From: Candidatus Mediterraneibacter surreyensis
GTDB lineage: Bacteria > Bacillota > Clostridia > Lachnospirales > Lachnospiraceae
DNA: 64,000 nucleotides
Reading direction: 5' to 3'
Assembly (NCBI GenBank): GCA_019118885.1
Contig: DWYB01000032.1
Span: forward strand, 36,838-100,837
The notes under the pieces are model-generated. The model saw nothing but the letters and a program-made list of their open reading frames with translations, searched no databases and had not been told where the DNA came from. The position numbers and the translations under genes were made by a program. Positions 17,847-26,317 of the stretch are shown in pieces. Numbering within the stretch: position 1 is the first letter of the stretch; the number at the start of each line of letters is the position of its first letter.

Positions 17847-17973
17847 CTACGAAGAAGAATTAAAAAAGTTCAGACCGAGTCTTGAAGTTGAGGATATTGA
17901 GGATGCCGTATATCAGGAGGATCTTTCGGATATGACGGATCTGCTTAAGCAGGTTATGGATCAGAAGAAATAA
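17839..17973 (+). CDS. Small acidic protein of unknown function (44 residues)
   Basis: A 44-codon frame starts at ATG 17839 behind a strong AGGAGG site inside the end of folC and stops with TAA at 17971-17973. The product begins MLNYEEELKKF and ends LLKQVMDQKK. It is rich in Glu and Asp, predicted helical, and has no signal or membrane segment. The overlap with folC and the ideal ribosome site argue for real translation. No function is recognised. It sits between folC and the TPR protein. Confidence 0.6.
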   Translation: MLNYEEELKKFRPSLEVEDIEDAVYQEDLSDMTDLLKQVMDQKK

Positions 17974-17999
17974 GTACAGAAAGTCAATGGTGGAAATAG

Positions 18000-19379
18000 A
18001 TGGATTACACGAAAAAAATCGTATATCAGTCTAACTACTGGTATAACGATGGTCTGCGTAAGGCGCAGATCCGGGATATGTCCGGCGCGATTGTTTCATT
18101 GCGGCGCAGCCTGCAGTTCAACAGGGAAAACATTGCAGCCAGAAATCTTCTGGGCCTGGTCTATTACGGGATCGGCGAAGTGCCGGAGGCACTGGTCGAA
18201 TGGATCATCAGTAAAAATCTTCGTACGCACAATAATATAGCGGATTACTATATCAATACGGTACAGGCTTCTGCAAAGGAATTGGAGACGATCAACCTTG
18301 CGATCAAGAAATACAACCAGTGTCTTGCATACTGTCAGCAGAACGGGGAAGATCTGGCGATTATCCAACTGAAACAGGTCGTGGCGTCGCATCCGTCCTT
18401 CCTGAAGGCACATCAGCTCCTGGCGCTCCTTTACCTGCATACAGGCCAGTATACCCGTGCGCGCCAGATGATCCGGCAGGCGAGAAAGCTGGATACGGGC
18501 AATGAGATCACTTTGAAATATATGCACGAGCTTACCCATCAGAGAGGAAAGCAGAGGCGCAGATCAGAGAAAAAGAAAGAAGATGCTGTGGAGTACAGCC
18601 TCGGAAATGAGACCATCATTCAGCCGAAACATTCCAGGGTGAAAGAAATGGCAAGCCATCTTGCGGTGGCAAATGTGTTTATCGGCGCTGCGATCGGCGC
18701 TGCGATCATATGGTTTCTGGTGGCGCCTGCGGTAAACCAGTCGCAGAATAACCGTATGAATGACCAGATGCGCGAATACAGCGATCAGATCAAAACACTG
18801 GAGGCGCAGGTCAGCGCACAGACAAGGACGCTGGACAACTACCGGGCGTCCGGTGAAGAGGTGGAGGCAGATACAAATCAGGCCCAGACGACACGCGACA
18901 GTTATGAGAATCTTATGACTGTTGTCGAACAGTATAATTCGGGCGAGTACAGTTACACGACTATGGCGGACTCCCTGATCGGCATCGACCGGGATTCGCT
19001 GGGGGAGAGCGGAAAGTCACGGTATGACGAACTGACGGACGCGATCTATCCGAGCGCCTGCGAGACGAATTTTGCTACCGGAACAGAGGCGCTTTCGGCA
19101 GGAAATTATCAGGGAGCCGTGGATGCGCTTTATAAAGTCGTCCGCATGAATGCAGGCTATAACGACGGACAGGCATTGTTCAATCTGGCCCAGGCATACA
19201 TGGGAAACGGTGATAATGACAACGCAATTACATATTTCCAGAGAGTCGTTGATGATTACGGCGATTCGGAGTACGCGGAGGAAGCACAGACGAATCTGGA
19301 TACACTTTCCGCTGCTGCGGATGATTCCGGAGACAGTACTTCGGGAGGAGATTCTTCAGGCGGCGACAGCAGCCGGTAA
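18000..19379 (+). CDS. Membrane-anchored tetratricopeptide-repeat protein
   Basis: The 459-residue protein has cytoplasmic TPR repeats (about 8-180; RNLLGLVYYGIGEVPEAL and AHQLLALLYLHTGQYTRAR), then a basic segment. A single membrane helix (about 222-245; FIGAAIGAAIIWFLVAP) is followed by a coiled coil (about 255-310). Extracytoplasmic TPR repeats come next (about 350-440; EALSAGNYQGAVDALYKVV, GDNDNAITYFQRVVDDYGDSEYA) and a Ser/Gly/Asp tail. It is probably a scaffold for envelope complexes. No enzyme motif is visible. It is the last gene of the valS-folC run before a terminator. Confidence 0.75.
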   Translation: MDYTKKIVYQSNYWYNDGLRKAQIRDMSGAIVSLRRSLQFNRENIAARNLLGLVYYGIGEVPEALVEWIISKNLRTHNNIADYYINTVQASAKELETINLAIKKYNQCLAYCQQNGEDLAIIQLKQVVASHPSFLKAHQLLALLYLHTGQYTRARQMIRQARKLDTGNEITLKYMHELTHQRGKQRRRSEKKKEDAVEYSLGNETIIQPKHSRVKEMASHLAVANVFIGAAIGAAIIWFLVAPAVNQSQNNRMNDQMREYSDQIKTLEAQVSAQTRTLDNYRASGEEVEADTNQAQTTRDSYENLMTVVEQYNSGEYSYTTMADSLIGIDRDSLGESGKSRYDELTDAIYPSACETNFATGTEALSAGNYQGAVDALYKVVRMNAGYNDGQALFNLAQAYMGNGDNDNAITYFQRVVDDYGDSEYAEEAQTNLDTLSAAADDSGDSTSGGDSSGGDSSR

Positions 19380-19410
19380 AACGGAGAAATACAAATAAGA
19401 TACGAAAGAA

Positions 19411-19440
19411 AAGGATATGCCGATGGCATGTCCTTTTACT
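19411..19440 (+). terminator. Rho-independent terminator before the spoIIA operon
   Basis: AAGGATATGCC (19411-19421) pairs with GGCATGTCCTT (19425-19435, one G-T pair) across a GAT loop and is followed by a T-rich tract. Only about 35 bases separate it from spoIIAA, and I found no convincing sigma-H promoter in that gap. Confidence 0.75.
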
Positions 19441-19472
19441 TTTATGCTGACAGAAATTGAGGAGGAGTATCA

Positions 19473-19787
19473 ATGAAATATCAGGTTCAGGAAAACTGTC
19501 TGACAATCTATCTGCCAAGAGAGGTGGATCACCATAACGCGGAGGAGATCAAGAGGGAGGCGGATGCCGTGGTCGACAGGAATCATATAAAATATGTGAT
19601 CTTTGATTTTGAAAAAACGGACTTTATGGACAGTTCGGGAATAGGGGTCATCATGGGGAGATATAAGACGGTCAGTCTGATCGGCGGCGAAGTATGGGCG
19701 GTGCACACGAACGCCAGAGTCAAAAAAATACTCACATTGTCAGGAGTGACAAAAATAATGCAGATATATGAGGAGGAAACATTATGA
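19473..19787 (+). CDS. spoIIAA: Anti-sigma-F factor antagonist SpoIIAA
   Basis: This 104-residue STAS-domain protein carries the phosphorylation-site motif FMDSSGIGVIMGRY; one of its serines (Ser57/58 area) is the expected target of SpoIIAB. In its unphosphorylated form it binds SpoIIAB and frees sigma-F in the forespore. The ribosome site GAGGAGG is strong. It overlaps spoIIAB by four bases, in the standard spoIIAA-spoIIAB-sigF order. Confidence 0.95.
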   Translation: MKYQVQENCLTIYLPREVDHHNAEEIKREADAVVDRNHIKYVIFDFEKTDFMDSSGIGVIMGRYKTVSLIGGEVWAVHTNARVKKILTLSGVTKIMQIYEEETL

Positions 19788-20239
19788 AAAATACGAATGA
19801 AATGGAAATCAGGTTTGACAGCAGGTCGGAGAATGAAGGTTTTGCCAGGGTGTCGGTTGCAGCGTTCATGACTCAGCTGAACCCTACCGTGGAAGAAGTA
19901 GCGGATGTTAAGACCGCTGTATCTGAAGCGGTGACAAATGCAATCATACACGGGTATGAAAATGAGGTGCACAAGGTCAGTATCCGGTGCAGGATAACGG
20001 AAAATGTATTTACCGTAGAAGTATGCGATGCAGGAAAAGGGATAGAAAATGTGGAACAGGCTATGCAGCCGATGTTTACCACATTGCCGGAACAGGACCG
20101 TTCCGGAATGGGATTTGCATTTATGGAAGCCTTTATGGACAGCGTGGAAGTGGAGTCAGAGCCGGGAAAAGGCACCCGGGTAAAGATGAAAAAGACCGTC
20201 GGAAAAGGAAGGGAGATATGGACCACACAATCGCTTTGA
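19784..20239 (+). CDS. spoIIAB: Anti-sigma-F factor and serine kinase SpoIIAB
   Basis: This 151-residue GHKL-type ATPase has the N box EAVTNAIIHGY, G1 box CDAGKGIENV and G2 box RSGMGFAFME. It phosphorylates SpoIIAA and holds sigma-F inactive in the predivisional cell. Its end overlaps the sigF start by 22 bases, which would couple their translation and keep the inhibitor and sigma factor balanced. Confidence 0.95.
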   Translation: MKNTNEMEIRFDSRSENEGFARVSVAAFMTQLNPTVEEVADVKTAVSEAVTNAIIHGYENEVHKVSIRCRITENVFTVEVCDAGKGIENVEQAMQPMFTTLPEQDRSGMGFAFMEAFMDSVEVESEPGKGTRVKMKKTVGKGREIWTTQSL

Positions 20240-20952
20240 TCAGGAAATCACACGACGGGGATAAAGAGGCGAGAGAACAGCTTGTAGAGGAAAATATCGG
20301 TCTGATCTGGTGTGTTGTAAAACGTTTCGGAGGGCGTGGCGTGGAGACGGAGGATCTCTTCCAGATCGGAAGCATCGGTCTGCTCAAAGCAATCGACAAG
20401 TTTGACCTGTCTTACGACGTGAAATTTTCCACATACGCGGTGCCCATGATCTCCGGGGAGATAAAGCGCTTCCTGCGGGATGACGGGATGATCAAGGTCA
20501 GCCGTTCTCTGAAAGAACTTGCATACAAAAGCCTTAAAGTGGGCGAAAAACTTACGGACAGGCTGGGAAGGGAACCTACGATGGAGGAACTGTCAGAAGA
20601 ACTGGGGGTTGGAAAAGAAGAACTTGTACAGGCCATGGAAGCGGGCGGAGAGGTGGAGTCTATCTATCGGCCGATCCACCAGAAAGAGGGAAGTGAGATC
20701 CGCCTTCTTGACAAGATTGAGGAAAAAGAAAAGAGCGAGGACAAAATCCTGGAGCGGCTGGTATTAAAAGAACTGTTGGAAACATTAAGCGCAGAGGAAC
20801 GACAGCTGATTTATCTGCGCTATTTTGCCGACCGGACGCAGTCTGACGTAGGGAAGATTATGGGAATATCTCAGGTGCAGGTGTCCAGGACGGAGAAACG
20901 GATCATGGAGAAATTAAAAAGAAAAGTATATTTTTCAGAGAATCTCAGATAA
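20218..20952 (+). CDS. sigF: Forespore sigma factor sigma-F
   Basis: The 244-residue sigma-70-family protein has region 2 (GVETEDLFQIGSIGLLKAID and DVKFSTYAVPMISGEIKRFLRDD), region 3 (GREPTMEELSEELGV) and a region 4 helix-turn-helix (RTQSDVGKIMGISQVQVSR). The ATG at 20218, behind AAAAGGAAGGGAG, fits the family start; the longer open frame upstream lies inside spoIIAB and is not used. It directs early forespore transcription. The spoVA-type genes downstream are plausible members of its regulon or that of sigma-G. Confidence 0.95.
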   Translation: MDHTIALIRKSHDGDKEAREQLVEENIGLIWCVVKRFGGRGVETEDLFQIGSIGLLKAIDKFDLSYDVKFSTYAVPMISGEIKRFLRDDGMIKVSRSLKELAYKSLKVGEKLTDRLGREPTMEELSEELGVGKEELVQAMEAGGEVESIYRPIHQKEGSEIRLLDKIEEKEKSEDKILERLVLKELLETLSAEERQLIYLRYFADRTQSDVGKIMGISQVQVSRTEKRIMEKLKRKVYFSENLR

Positions 20953-21003
20953 TATACAGCATACGAAGTGTGGAAGAAAAAGATACAAGGACAGGTGAGC
21001 GGG

Positions 21004-21207
21004 ATGGATGACGGACAGAAGAAAATATGGATCTGCCTTTTCGCGGTGGTACTGGCGGCGGTAGTGATCGGGATCCTCTATAGTTTCAGCTCTTCCGGAG
21101 AGCACAGCAGCGAGGGATTCCTCATACAGGCGCCGTGCGTACAGTGCGCGGGCGTCAGGGCGCAGGGCAATAACGCGCAGGGGGAGGTGAGCGGCCATGC
21201 CGTCTGA
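21004..21207 (+). CDS. Small single-pass membrane protein between sigF and spoVAA
   Basis: A 67-residue frame begins at ATG 21004 (GTGAGCGGG upstream; an in-frame GTG at 20968 is an alternative). It has one clear membrane helix (about 9-30; IWICLFAVVLAAVVIGILY) followed by a short polar tail with CVQC. It ends 11 bases inside spoVAA. Position and overlap suggest co-translation with the spoVA genes. I know no function for it. The low-complexity tail leaves some doubt that it is a true gene. Confidence 0.5.
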   Translation: MDDGQKKIWICLFAVVLAAVVIGILYSFSSSGEHSSEGFLIQAPCVQCAGVRAQGNNAQGEVSGHAV

Positions 21208-21862
21208 GAGCAGGACGCTTTATATAAAAGGCGACCGGGATGTGGAGGTCACAAGGCCGGATGTGACGCTGGGAGATCTGCTGAGCATGGAGTGTACGGA
21301 TAAGAGGAAGCTTGCGCGGATCCGGACGATAAAGATCGTAAAATTTCAAAAAGGCAGACGCCAGAGATGCGTGGTCTCCGTGCTCAGGATCATTTCCCTG
21401 ATCCACGAGCAGTTCCCGGATCTGGTTATCCAGAATCTCGGGGAGAGCGATATGATCGTGACATACGAAGACCAGAAAACCGCGCCTGCTGCGTGGCATA
21501 TCATAAAGACGGCTTTCGGAGCCGCAGTCACATTTTTCGGAGCCGCGTTTTCCATTATGGCATTTAACAACGACGTGGATGTGACAAAACTCTTCGGACA
21601 GCTTCATGAGCTTGTGACAGGGCAGGAAACGTCCGGATTTTCCATTCTGGAGATCACCTATTCGATCGGGCTTACCGCGGGGATCATGATCTTTTTCAAT
21701 CATTTTGGAAAGAGGCGGTTTACTGCGGATCCCACTCCTATGGAGATCCAGATGAGGCTGTATGAAAATGATATCCAGACGACGATCGTTGAAAATGCAG
21801 GAAGGAAGGGGGAGGAGATCGATGTGGGTACAGCAGATCTTTCTGGCGGTCGTCGGACTTAG
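21197..21862 (+). CDS. spoVAA: Stage V sporulation protein AA
   Basis: The 221-residue protein has a soluble N-terminal domain (about 1-95; SRTLYIKGDRDVEVTRPDVTL, DLVIQNLGESDMIVTYE). Two hydrophobic segments follow (about 102-125 and 155-175) with the family-typical FFGAAFSIMAFNNDVDV between them. In Bacillus, SpoVAA belongs to the SpoVA channel that moves dipicolinic acid into the spore and out at germination. The start has a GGGGAGGTG site. It overlaps spoVAB by 41 bases. Confidence 0.9.
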   Translation: MPSESRTLYIKGDRDVEVTRPDVTLGDLLSMECTDKRKLARIRTIKIVKFQKGRRQRCVVSVLRIISLIHEQFPDLVIQNLGESDMIVTYEDQKTAPAAWHIIKTAFGAAVTFFGAAFSIMAFNNDVDVTKLFGQLHELVTGQETSGFSILEITYSIGLTAGIMIFFNHFGKRRFTADPTPMEIQMRLYENDIQTTIVENAGRKGEEIDVGTADLSGGRRT

Positions 21863-22238
21863 CGCAGGGGTCGCCGCGGCGGGCGGCCTTTTTTCTTTTA
21901 TCGTGGAACTGGGAGTGATCGCGGATTTTGCCGACCGGACGCATACCGGAGATAAGGTGCTGTTTTATGAAGAGTGTACGGCCCTTGGAGGGATCCTGGG
22001 AAATCTGGTCTATATCTTTGAGATCCATATACCTGCTCAGAATGCGGGACTTGGCGTGTTCGGGATCTTCGCGGGAATCTTTGTAGGGTGCTGGGCCATG
22101 GCGCTGGCGGAGATCCTGAACGTGTTCCCTGTCTTTATGAGGCGCGCCGGGATCGCGCGGTATCTGTCCGTCTTTATCGTCAGTCTGGCCCTGGGAAAAG
22201 GACTGGCAGCGTGCCTGTTCTTTGCCCGGGGCTGGTAA
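21822..22238 (+). CDS. spoVAB: Stage V sporulation protein AB
   Basis: This 138-residue membrane protein has about four hydrophobic segments (starting WVQQIFLAVVGLSAGVAAAGG) and the conserved YEECTALGGILGNLV. ATG 21822 is preceded by GGAGGAG at the right spacing. It should act with SpoVAA in the inner spore membrane. The spoVAC, AD and AE genes that follow AB in Bacillus are not here; the next gene is a LacI-type regulator on the opposite strand, so they are elsewhere or absent. Confidence 0.9.
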   Translation: MWVQQIFLAVVGLSAGVAAAGGLFSFIVELGVIADFADRTHTGDKVLFYEECTALGGILGNLVYIFEIHIPAQNAGLGVFGIFAGIFVGCWAMALAEILNVFPVFMRRAGIARYLSVFIVSLALGKGLAACLFFARGW

Positions 22239-22274
22239 GACCAGGAGAAAAGCGGAAGAAAGGACAGGAAAAGA

Positions 22275-23282
22275 CTAGAAGTTTGTCGATTCCCGCAGGA
22301 TCAGCTCGGTGTCCAGGATGAACCTCTGGGGTTCTTTCTGAGGATTGGCGATCATGGACAGAAGTTGTGTGCACGCCATAAATCCCATGTTATGTTTGGG
22401 CTGGTTGACGGTCGTGATATTGGGTGTAGTCATAATGGAGATGTCAATGTTGTCAAAGCCTGCGACCATAATATCGTGGGGGACACTGTAGCCTTCCAGG
22501 GCGCAGGCGCGCAGTGCCGCGGCTGCCATGATATCAGAGACGCAGACGATGGCATCCGGCGTGTCGGCTCCTTTGAGCATGGTGCAGATGGCGGGAACCG
22601 CAACGCTGAAGCTTCCGTCCGGAACAGTGATCATATGGGAAGGGTTGAGCGGAAGTCCGGCTTCGGCAAGAATCTCCTTATATCCCTGGAGTCGAAGTTT
22701 TGCATAGGTATATCGCGCGGGGTCGCAGTTGACCAGCGCGATTTTTTTTCTGCCTGCGGTCAGGATATAACGGATCAGTTTCTTGATGGCAGCCAGATTG
22801 TCTATGGTGATGTAGGAGTTCCCATCCGTTTCGTTAAATTCACTGCACTGGATCACCTTTGTGTGGGCGTTGAGCTGTTCCAGGAGTGTTCCCTCGAGTT
22901 TCTGCATGATGATCACGCCGGAAATGTCTGACTGTGTGATAAAATGGATGATCTGCTGTATGTTGAACTGAGTCAGCATCTCATTGATGATAAGAAGCTG
23001 ACATCCGTTCTGATTTGCCGCATCCTGGATCCCCTGAGCGATATCTGTATAGAATGGATTGTTCATTACGGGAATGATGGCAAGTATCCTCATCTCGCAG
23101 GAAATCTTCGGGATGGACTCGGGGAGCGTTCCGCCCAGTTCTTTCACCGCGCTGTAAATCTGTTTGAGCGTCGCCGGGTGGACGAGCTGAGGCTGGCGGA
23201 AAGCCCGGGAGATAGTAGAAGGAGATATACCAAGTTTTTCCGCTATTTTAGAGTAAGGAACATTTGATTTATTCATACGCAC
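22275..23282 (-). CDS. LacI-family transcriptional regulator
   Basis: The 335-residue protein has an N-terminal LacI helix-turn-helix (NVPYSKIAEKLGISPSTISRAF) and a periplasmic-binding-type sensor domain (about 62-335; ILAIIPVMNNPFYTDIAQGIQ, IVCVSDIMAAAALRA, VAGFDNIDISIMTTPNIT). The start is GTG at 23282 with GGAG five bases upstream, or ATG at 23276. It diverges from the sugar operon at 23626 and is probably its local repressor, with the palindromes in the 343-base gap as candidate operators. The ligand is unknown. Confidence 0.9.
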   Translation of the reverse strand: MRMNKSNVPYSKIAEKLGISPSTISRAFRQPQLVHPATLKQIYSAVKELGGTLPESIPKISCEMRILAIIPVMNNPFYTDIAQGIQDAANQNGCQLLIINEMLTQFNIQQIIHFITQSDISGVIIMQKLEGTLLEQLNAHTKVIQCSEFNETDGNSYITIDNLAAIKKLIRYILTAGRKKIALVNCDPARYTYAKLRLQGYKEILAEAGLPLNPSHMITVPDGSFSVAVPAICTMLKGADTPDAIVCVSDIMAAAALRACALEGYSVPHDIMVAGFDNIDISIMTTPNITTVNQPKHNMGFMACTQLLSMIANPQKEPQRFILDTELILRESTNF

Positions 23283-23625
23283 TGTAACTCCGTTCAGTTA
23301 TTTTCAGATTAATCATATCGGATTGCATAGCCTGAGTCAAGGAAAAAGACAGAAAAATGAAAATATTTCATAAAAATGAAAAAATAAAATTTCATTACAA
23401 TGAAAAAATGCTGAATAAAATGGAAAAATAGATAGAATAAAATGATAATATAGAAAATAAATAGACAATGTGCATAAAAATATAGACCTAAATTTAGGAA
23501 TATCGCGAAAAATTTCAGAAAATAGATGAAAAATATGAAAAAATAATTGACTTTTTATATGTGCGGTACCATAATGTGATTAAAAATAAAGGCAGCGAAA
23601 AAGAGCTGCAGAAGGAGGAAACATT
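23283..23625 (+). promoter_or_regulatory. Divergent control region with promoter and palindrome array
   Basis: There is no gene in these 343 AT-rich bases. Toward 23626 there is a promoter with TTGACT (23547-23552), a 17-base spacer and CATAAT (23570-23575). Half-sites ATGAAA/TTTCAT recur as ATGAAA-ATA-TTTCAT (23357-23371), TTTCAT-AAAA-ATGAAA (23366-23381) and TTTCATT-AC-AATGAAA (23390-23405). A perfect 12-base palindrome CCTAAATTTAGG lies at 23487-23498. Any of these may be the operator for the divergent LacI protein. AT-richness raises the chance of coincidental matches. Confidence 0.55.
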
Positions 23626-24702
23626 ATGAAAGCTATGAAAAGAGGCGTGGCCCTCCTGCTGGCGTCACTGATGACGTTATCACTGGCGGCATGCGGATCT
23701 GGTTCGGGTTCAGGAGACGAAAAGAAAACGGACGACAGCAAGAATGCTTCCACAGAAAGTACCGAAAGCGGGGTAAAGATCGGATATATTTCCCCGGGGC
23801 CGGACACATGGTACTTAAGAGCGGAAGAAGGAGCAAAATGGGCGTGCGAGAAAGCGGGGGCAGAATTTATCTCTGTTAACTCAAACCGCGATTCTGAGCA
23901 GGAGCAGACAAACATCGATTATCTGATCGATGAAGGGGTCGACTGCATCGTGATCCTGTCATGGAATGAAGCGGGCTGCGTATCGGCTGCAGAAAAATGT
24001 AAGGAAGCCGGCATCGGCTGCGTTGTATTCGACGCATGCGGCGTGATGAAGAACCATGACGTAGATATCACAGCGTCTGTAGACTTTGACTGGAACAGCA
24101 TGGGCGGTACATATGTAGACTGGATGACAGAGACATATCCGGGCGAAGATTATGTATTTATCAGCGGAACACCGGACAGCGTGGTATGCCAGACTCTTGA
24201 GGCAAGCCTGAGCGAAGCGACGGAGAAATCCGGAAAGCTGGAGTGTGTGGATGTAAGATACGGCCAATACGAGCCGGAGACCGCTGCGAACGAGGCGGAA
24301 GACCTTGTTAATTCAGGACTCGACTTCTCGATCATCGGCGTGATCAATGAAGACTGCGCGGCAGCGATCATCACACGTCTGGAGGATATGGGAGTGGCAG
24401 ATCAGTATCATGTATTCGCACAGAACGGATCAGATACAGGCGTTGATCTGATGAAAGCAGGATCTCTTGAATTTACGATCGCGTCTTCACCCGGACTTGA
24501 GGGTGCGGTTGCGGTATTCGCAGGAATCGACGGCGTGACAAATGACAGGGAACCGAATCAGTATATCAGCTGCCCGATCGCGCCGGTAACGCCGGACGAT
24601 GTGGACAATCCGGAAATCGTGATCCCATGGTCTGTGGACGAAGGATCTTGGACAACATTGATCAAGGAGAACTTTTCTGATTACGCAGCTTATGTAGAGT
24701 AA
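23626..24702 (+). CDS. Sugar ABC transporter lipoprotein substrate-binding protein (RbsB-like)
   Basis: The 358-residue protein has a lipoprotein signal (lipobox LAAC, Cys23), a Gly/Ser/Asp linker and a periplasmic-binding-protein-4 domain from about residue 48 (KIGYISPGPDTWYLRAEEGA, SEQEQTNIDYLIDEGVDCI). It is the first gene of a six-gene run and is preceded by AAGGAGG. The ligand is probably a monosaccharide or polyol, judged by the RbsA/RbsC-class partners and the downstream epimerases and dehydrogenase. A terminator-like hairpin follows it. Confidence 0.88.
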   Translation: MKAMKRGVALLLASLMTLSLAACGSGSGSGDEKKTDDSKNASTESTESGVKIGYISPGPDTWYLRAEEGAKWACEKAGAEFISVNSNRDSEQEQTNIDYLIDEGVDCIVILSWNEAGCVSAAEKCKEAGIGCVVFDACGVMKNHDVDITASVDFDWNSMGGTYVDWMTETYPGEDYVFISGTPDSVVCQTLEASLSEATEKSGKLECVDVRYGQYEPETAANEAEDLVNSGLDFSIIGVINEDCAAAIITRLEDMGVADQYHVFAQNGSDTGVDLMKAGSLEFTIASSPGLEGAVAVFAGIDGVTNDREPNQYISCPIAPVTPDDVDNPEIVIPWSVDEGSWTTLIKENFSDYAAYVE

Positions 24703-24722
24703 ATAGTGGCAGATTCTAAGGA

Positions 24723-24761
24723 GAGGATGGGGAGATGTAAGAGGCCTCCCCATCCTCTTTT
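24723..24761 (+). terminator. Intercistronic hairpin after the binding-protein gene
   Basis: GAGGATGGGGAG (24723-24734) is perfectly complementary to CTCCCCATCCTC (24746-24757) and is followed by TTTTCG. It lies inside the operon, 22 bases before the ATPase start, and probably causes partial termination or 3' protection. Confidence 0.8.
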
Positions 24762-24782
24762 CGCAACAGAAACGGTGAGGCT

Positions 24783-26261
24783 ATGAATAAACTATTAGAG
24801 TTAAGGGATATATCCAAGTCATATTCCGGAGTACAGGTGCTTACGGGGATCAATGTCGATCTTTCGGAAGGAGAAGTCCTCTGCTTTGTAGGCGAGAACG
24901 GCGCAGGAAAATCCACACTGATCAAGATCATATCCGGAGCGATCCAGGCGGACGGCGGAACAGTAAAATATTTCGGAAAAGAATACGGACGGCTTCATCC
25001 AAGGCAGGTCATCGACATCGGAGTCGCCACCATTTATCAGGACATCGATCTGGTGGATAATCTGTCGGTGGCGGACAATATATTCCTTGGCCGGGAGCTG
25101 AAAAACAAACTGGGATTTATTAATGCGAGAGAACAGGAACGCCAGGCGGATGAGCTGCTCACGGAACTGAAACTGGACAATATCAGGGGCGGCGATCTGC
25201 TGAGTGACCTGTCTACAGCGCAGAAACAGTGCGTGCAGATCGTAAAAGCGCTGAAAAATCATGCGAAAGTCCTGATCCTCGACGAGCCGACGGCCTCTCT
25301 GGGAGACAAAGAGACGAGGCTTTTGCTGGAACTGGTGAAAAACCTGGCGTCGCAGGGGATGGGGATCATATATATCTCCCATTTTATCGATGAACTTTTT
25401 GAAGTGGGAAAGACGCTGCTCATCCTGAAAGACGGGGAGCAGGTGGCCGTGCGGAAAACGGCGGAGACCACCCCGGATCAGGTGATCCATGACATGATCG
25501 GAAGAGACGCTTCAAGCTTCTATAAAAGAGAGTACTTCCCCATCGGGAACCGGGTGCTGCGCGCGGAGCATTATGAGAACAAAAACACAGTGCACGACGT
25601 CAGCTTTGAAGTCAGATCGGGCGAAGTGTTCGGTCTGGGCGGCCTGGTGGGAGCGGGGCGGACTGAGCTCGCCCGCATGATCTACGGCGCGGACCATAAA
25701 AGGAGCGGCAGGCTGTATGTGGACGAGAAGGAGATCACTCCGACAGATCCAAAAGACGCCATAAGCAAAGGCATATTCATGATATCCGAAGACCGGAAAG
25801 GGGAAGGGCTTTTAAACTTACGTTCTGTAAAAGAAAATATCATGGTCACCCACAATGAGAGCCATGAGTTTATCAACCTGAAGAAAGAGTCGGAGGAAGT
25901 GGAGAAGAGCATCCGGGCCTTTGAGATCAAGGTCCCAAGTCAGGACGCGGAGGTGACCAGCCTCTCGGGCGGCAACCAGCAGAAGACGATCATCGCCAGA
26001 TGCGTGATGGACCCGGGCGAGATCTATATCTTTGATGAGCCGACGAAAGGCGTGGATGTGGGGGCGAAGGAGGAAATCTACCAGCACATCCTGAATCTTG
26101 CAAAAGCAGATAAATTTGTCATCATCATTTCATCGGATATGCCGGAACTGCTTTCCATGAGCGACCGGATCGGCGTTATGCATGAGGGAAAACTGACGCA
26201 TATCCTGGACGCAAAAAAGACGACGGAAGATGACCTGATGAAAAAATATCTGGGATACTGA
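24783..26261 (+). CDS. Sugar ABC transporter ATPase (RbsA/MglA-like)
   Basis: This 492-residue tandem ABC ATPase has, in its first domain, Walker A GENGAGKST, the signature-like LSTAQKQCVQIVKAL and Walker B VLILDEPTASLGD. Its second domain has the degenerate loop GLVGAGRTE, signature LSGGNQQK and Walker B IYIFDEPTKGVD. It should power the single permease that follows. It differs from the ytfR protein in the window, so the two importers are not recent duplicates. Confidence 0.92.
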   Translation: MNKLLELRDISKSYSGVQVLTGINVDLSEGEVLCFVGENGAGKSTLIKIISGAIQADGGTVKYFGKEYGRLHPRQVIDIGVATIYQDIDLVDNLSVADNIFLGRELKNKLGFINAREQERQADELLTELKLDNIRGGDLLSDLSTAQKQCVQIVKALKNHAKVLILDEPTASLGDKETRLLLELVKNLASQGMGIIYISHFIDELFEVGKTLLILKDGEQVAVRKTAETTPDQVIHDMIGRDASSFYKREYFPIGNRVLRAEHYENKNTVHDVSFEVRSGEVFGLGGLVGAGRTELARMIYGADHKRSGRLYVDEKEITPTDPKDAISKGIFMISEDRKGEGLLNLRSVKENIMVTHNESHEFINLKKESEEVEKSIRAFEIKVPSQDAEVTSLSGGNQQKTIIARCVMDPGEIYIFDEPTKGVDVGAKEEIYQHILNLAKADKFVIIISSDMPELLSMSDRIGVMHEGKLTHILDAKKTTEDDLMKKYLGY

Positions 26262-26317
26262 CCGTACGGCGGATCAGTATGCCGGGTCAGGGAAAGGAGT
26301 AACTTTGGAGGACGATT

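Noticed and set aside
23300-23560. CRISPR-like or tandem repeat array in the AT-rich gap
   Set aside because: The repeated ATGAAA units are short and irregular, without spacers of constant length.
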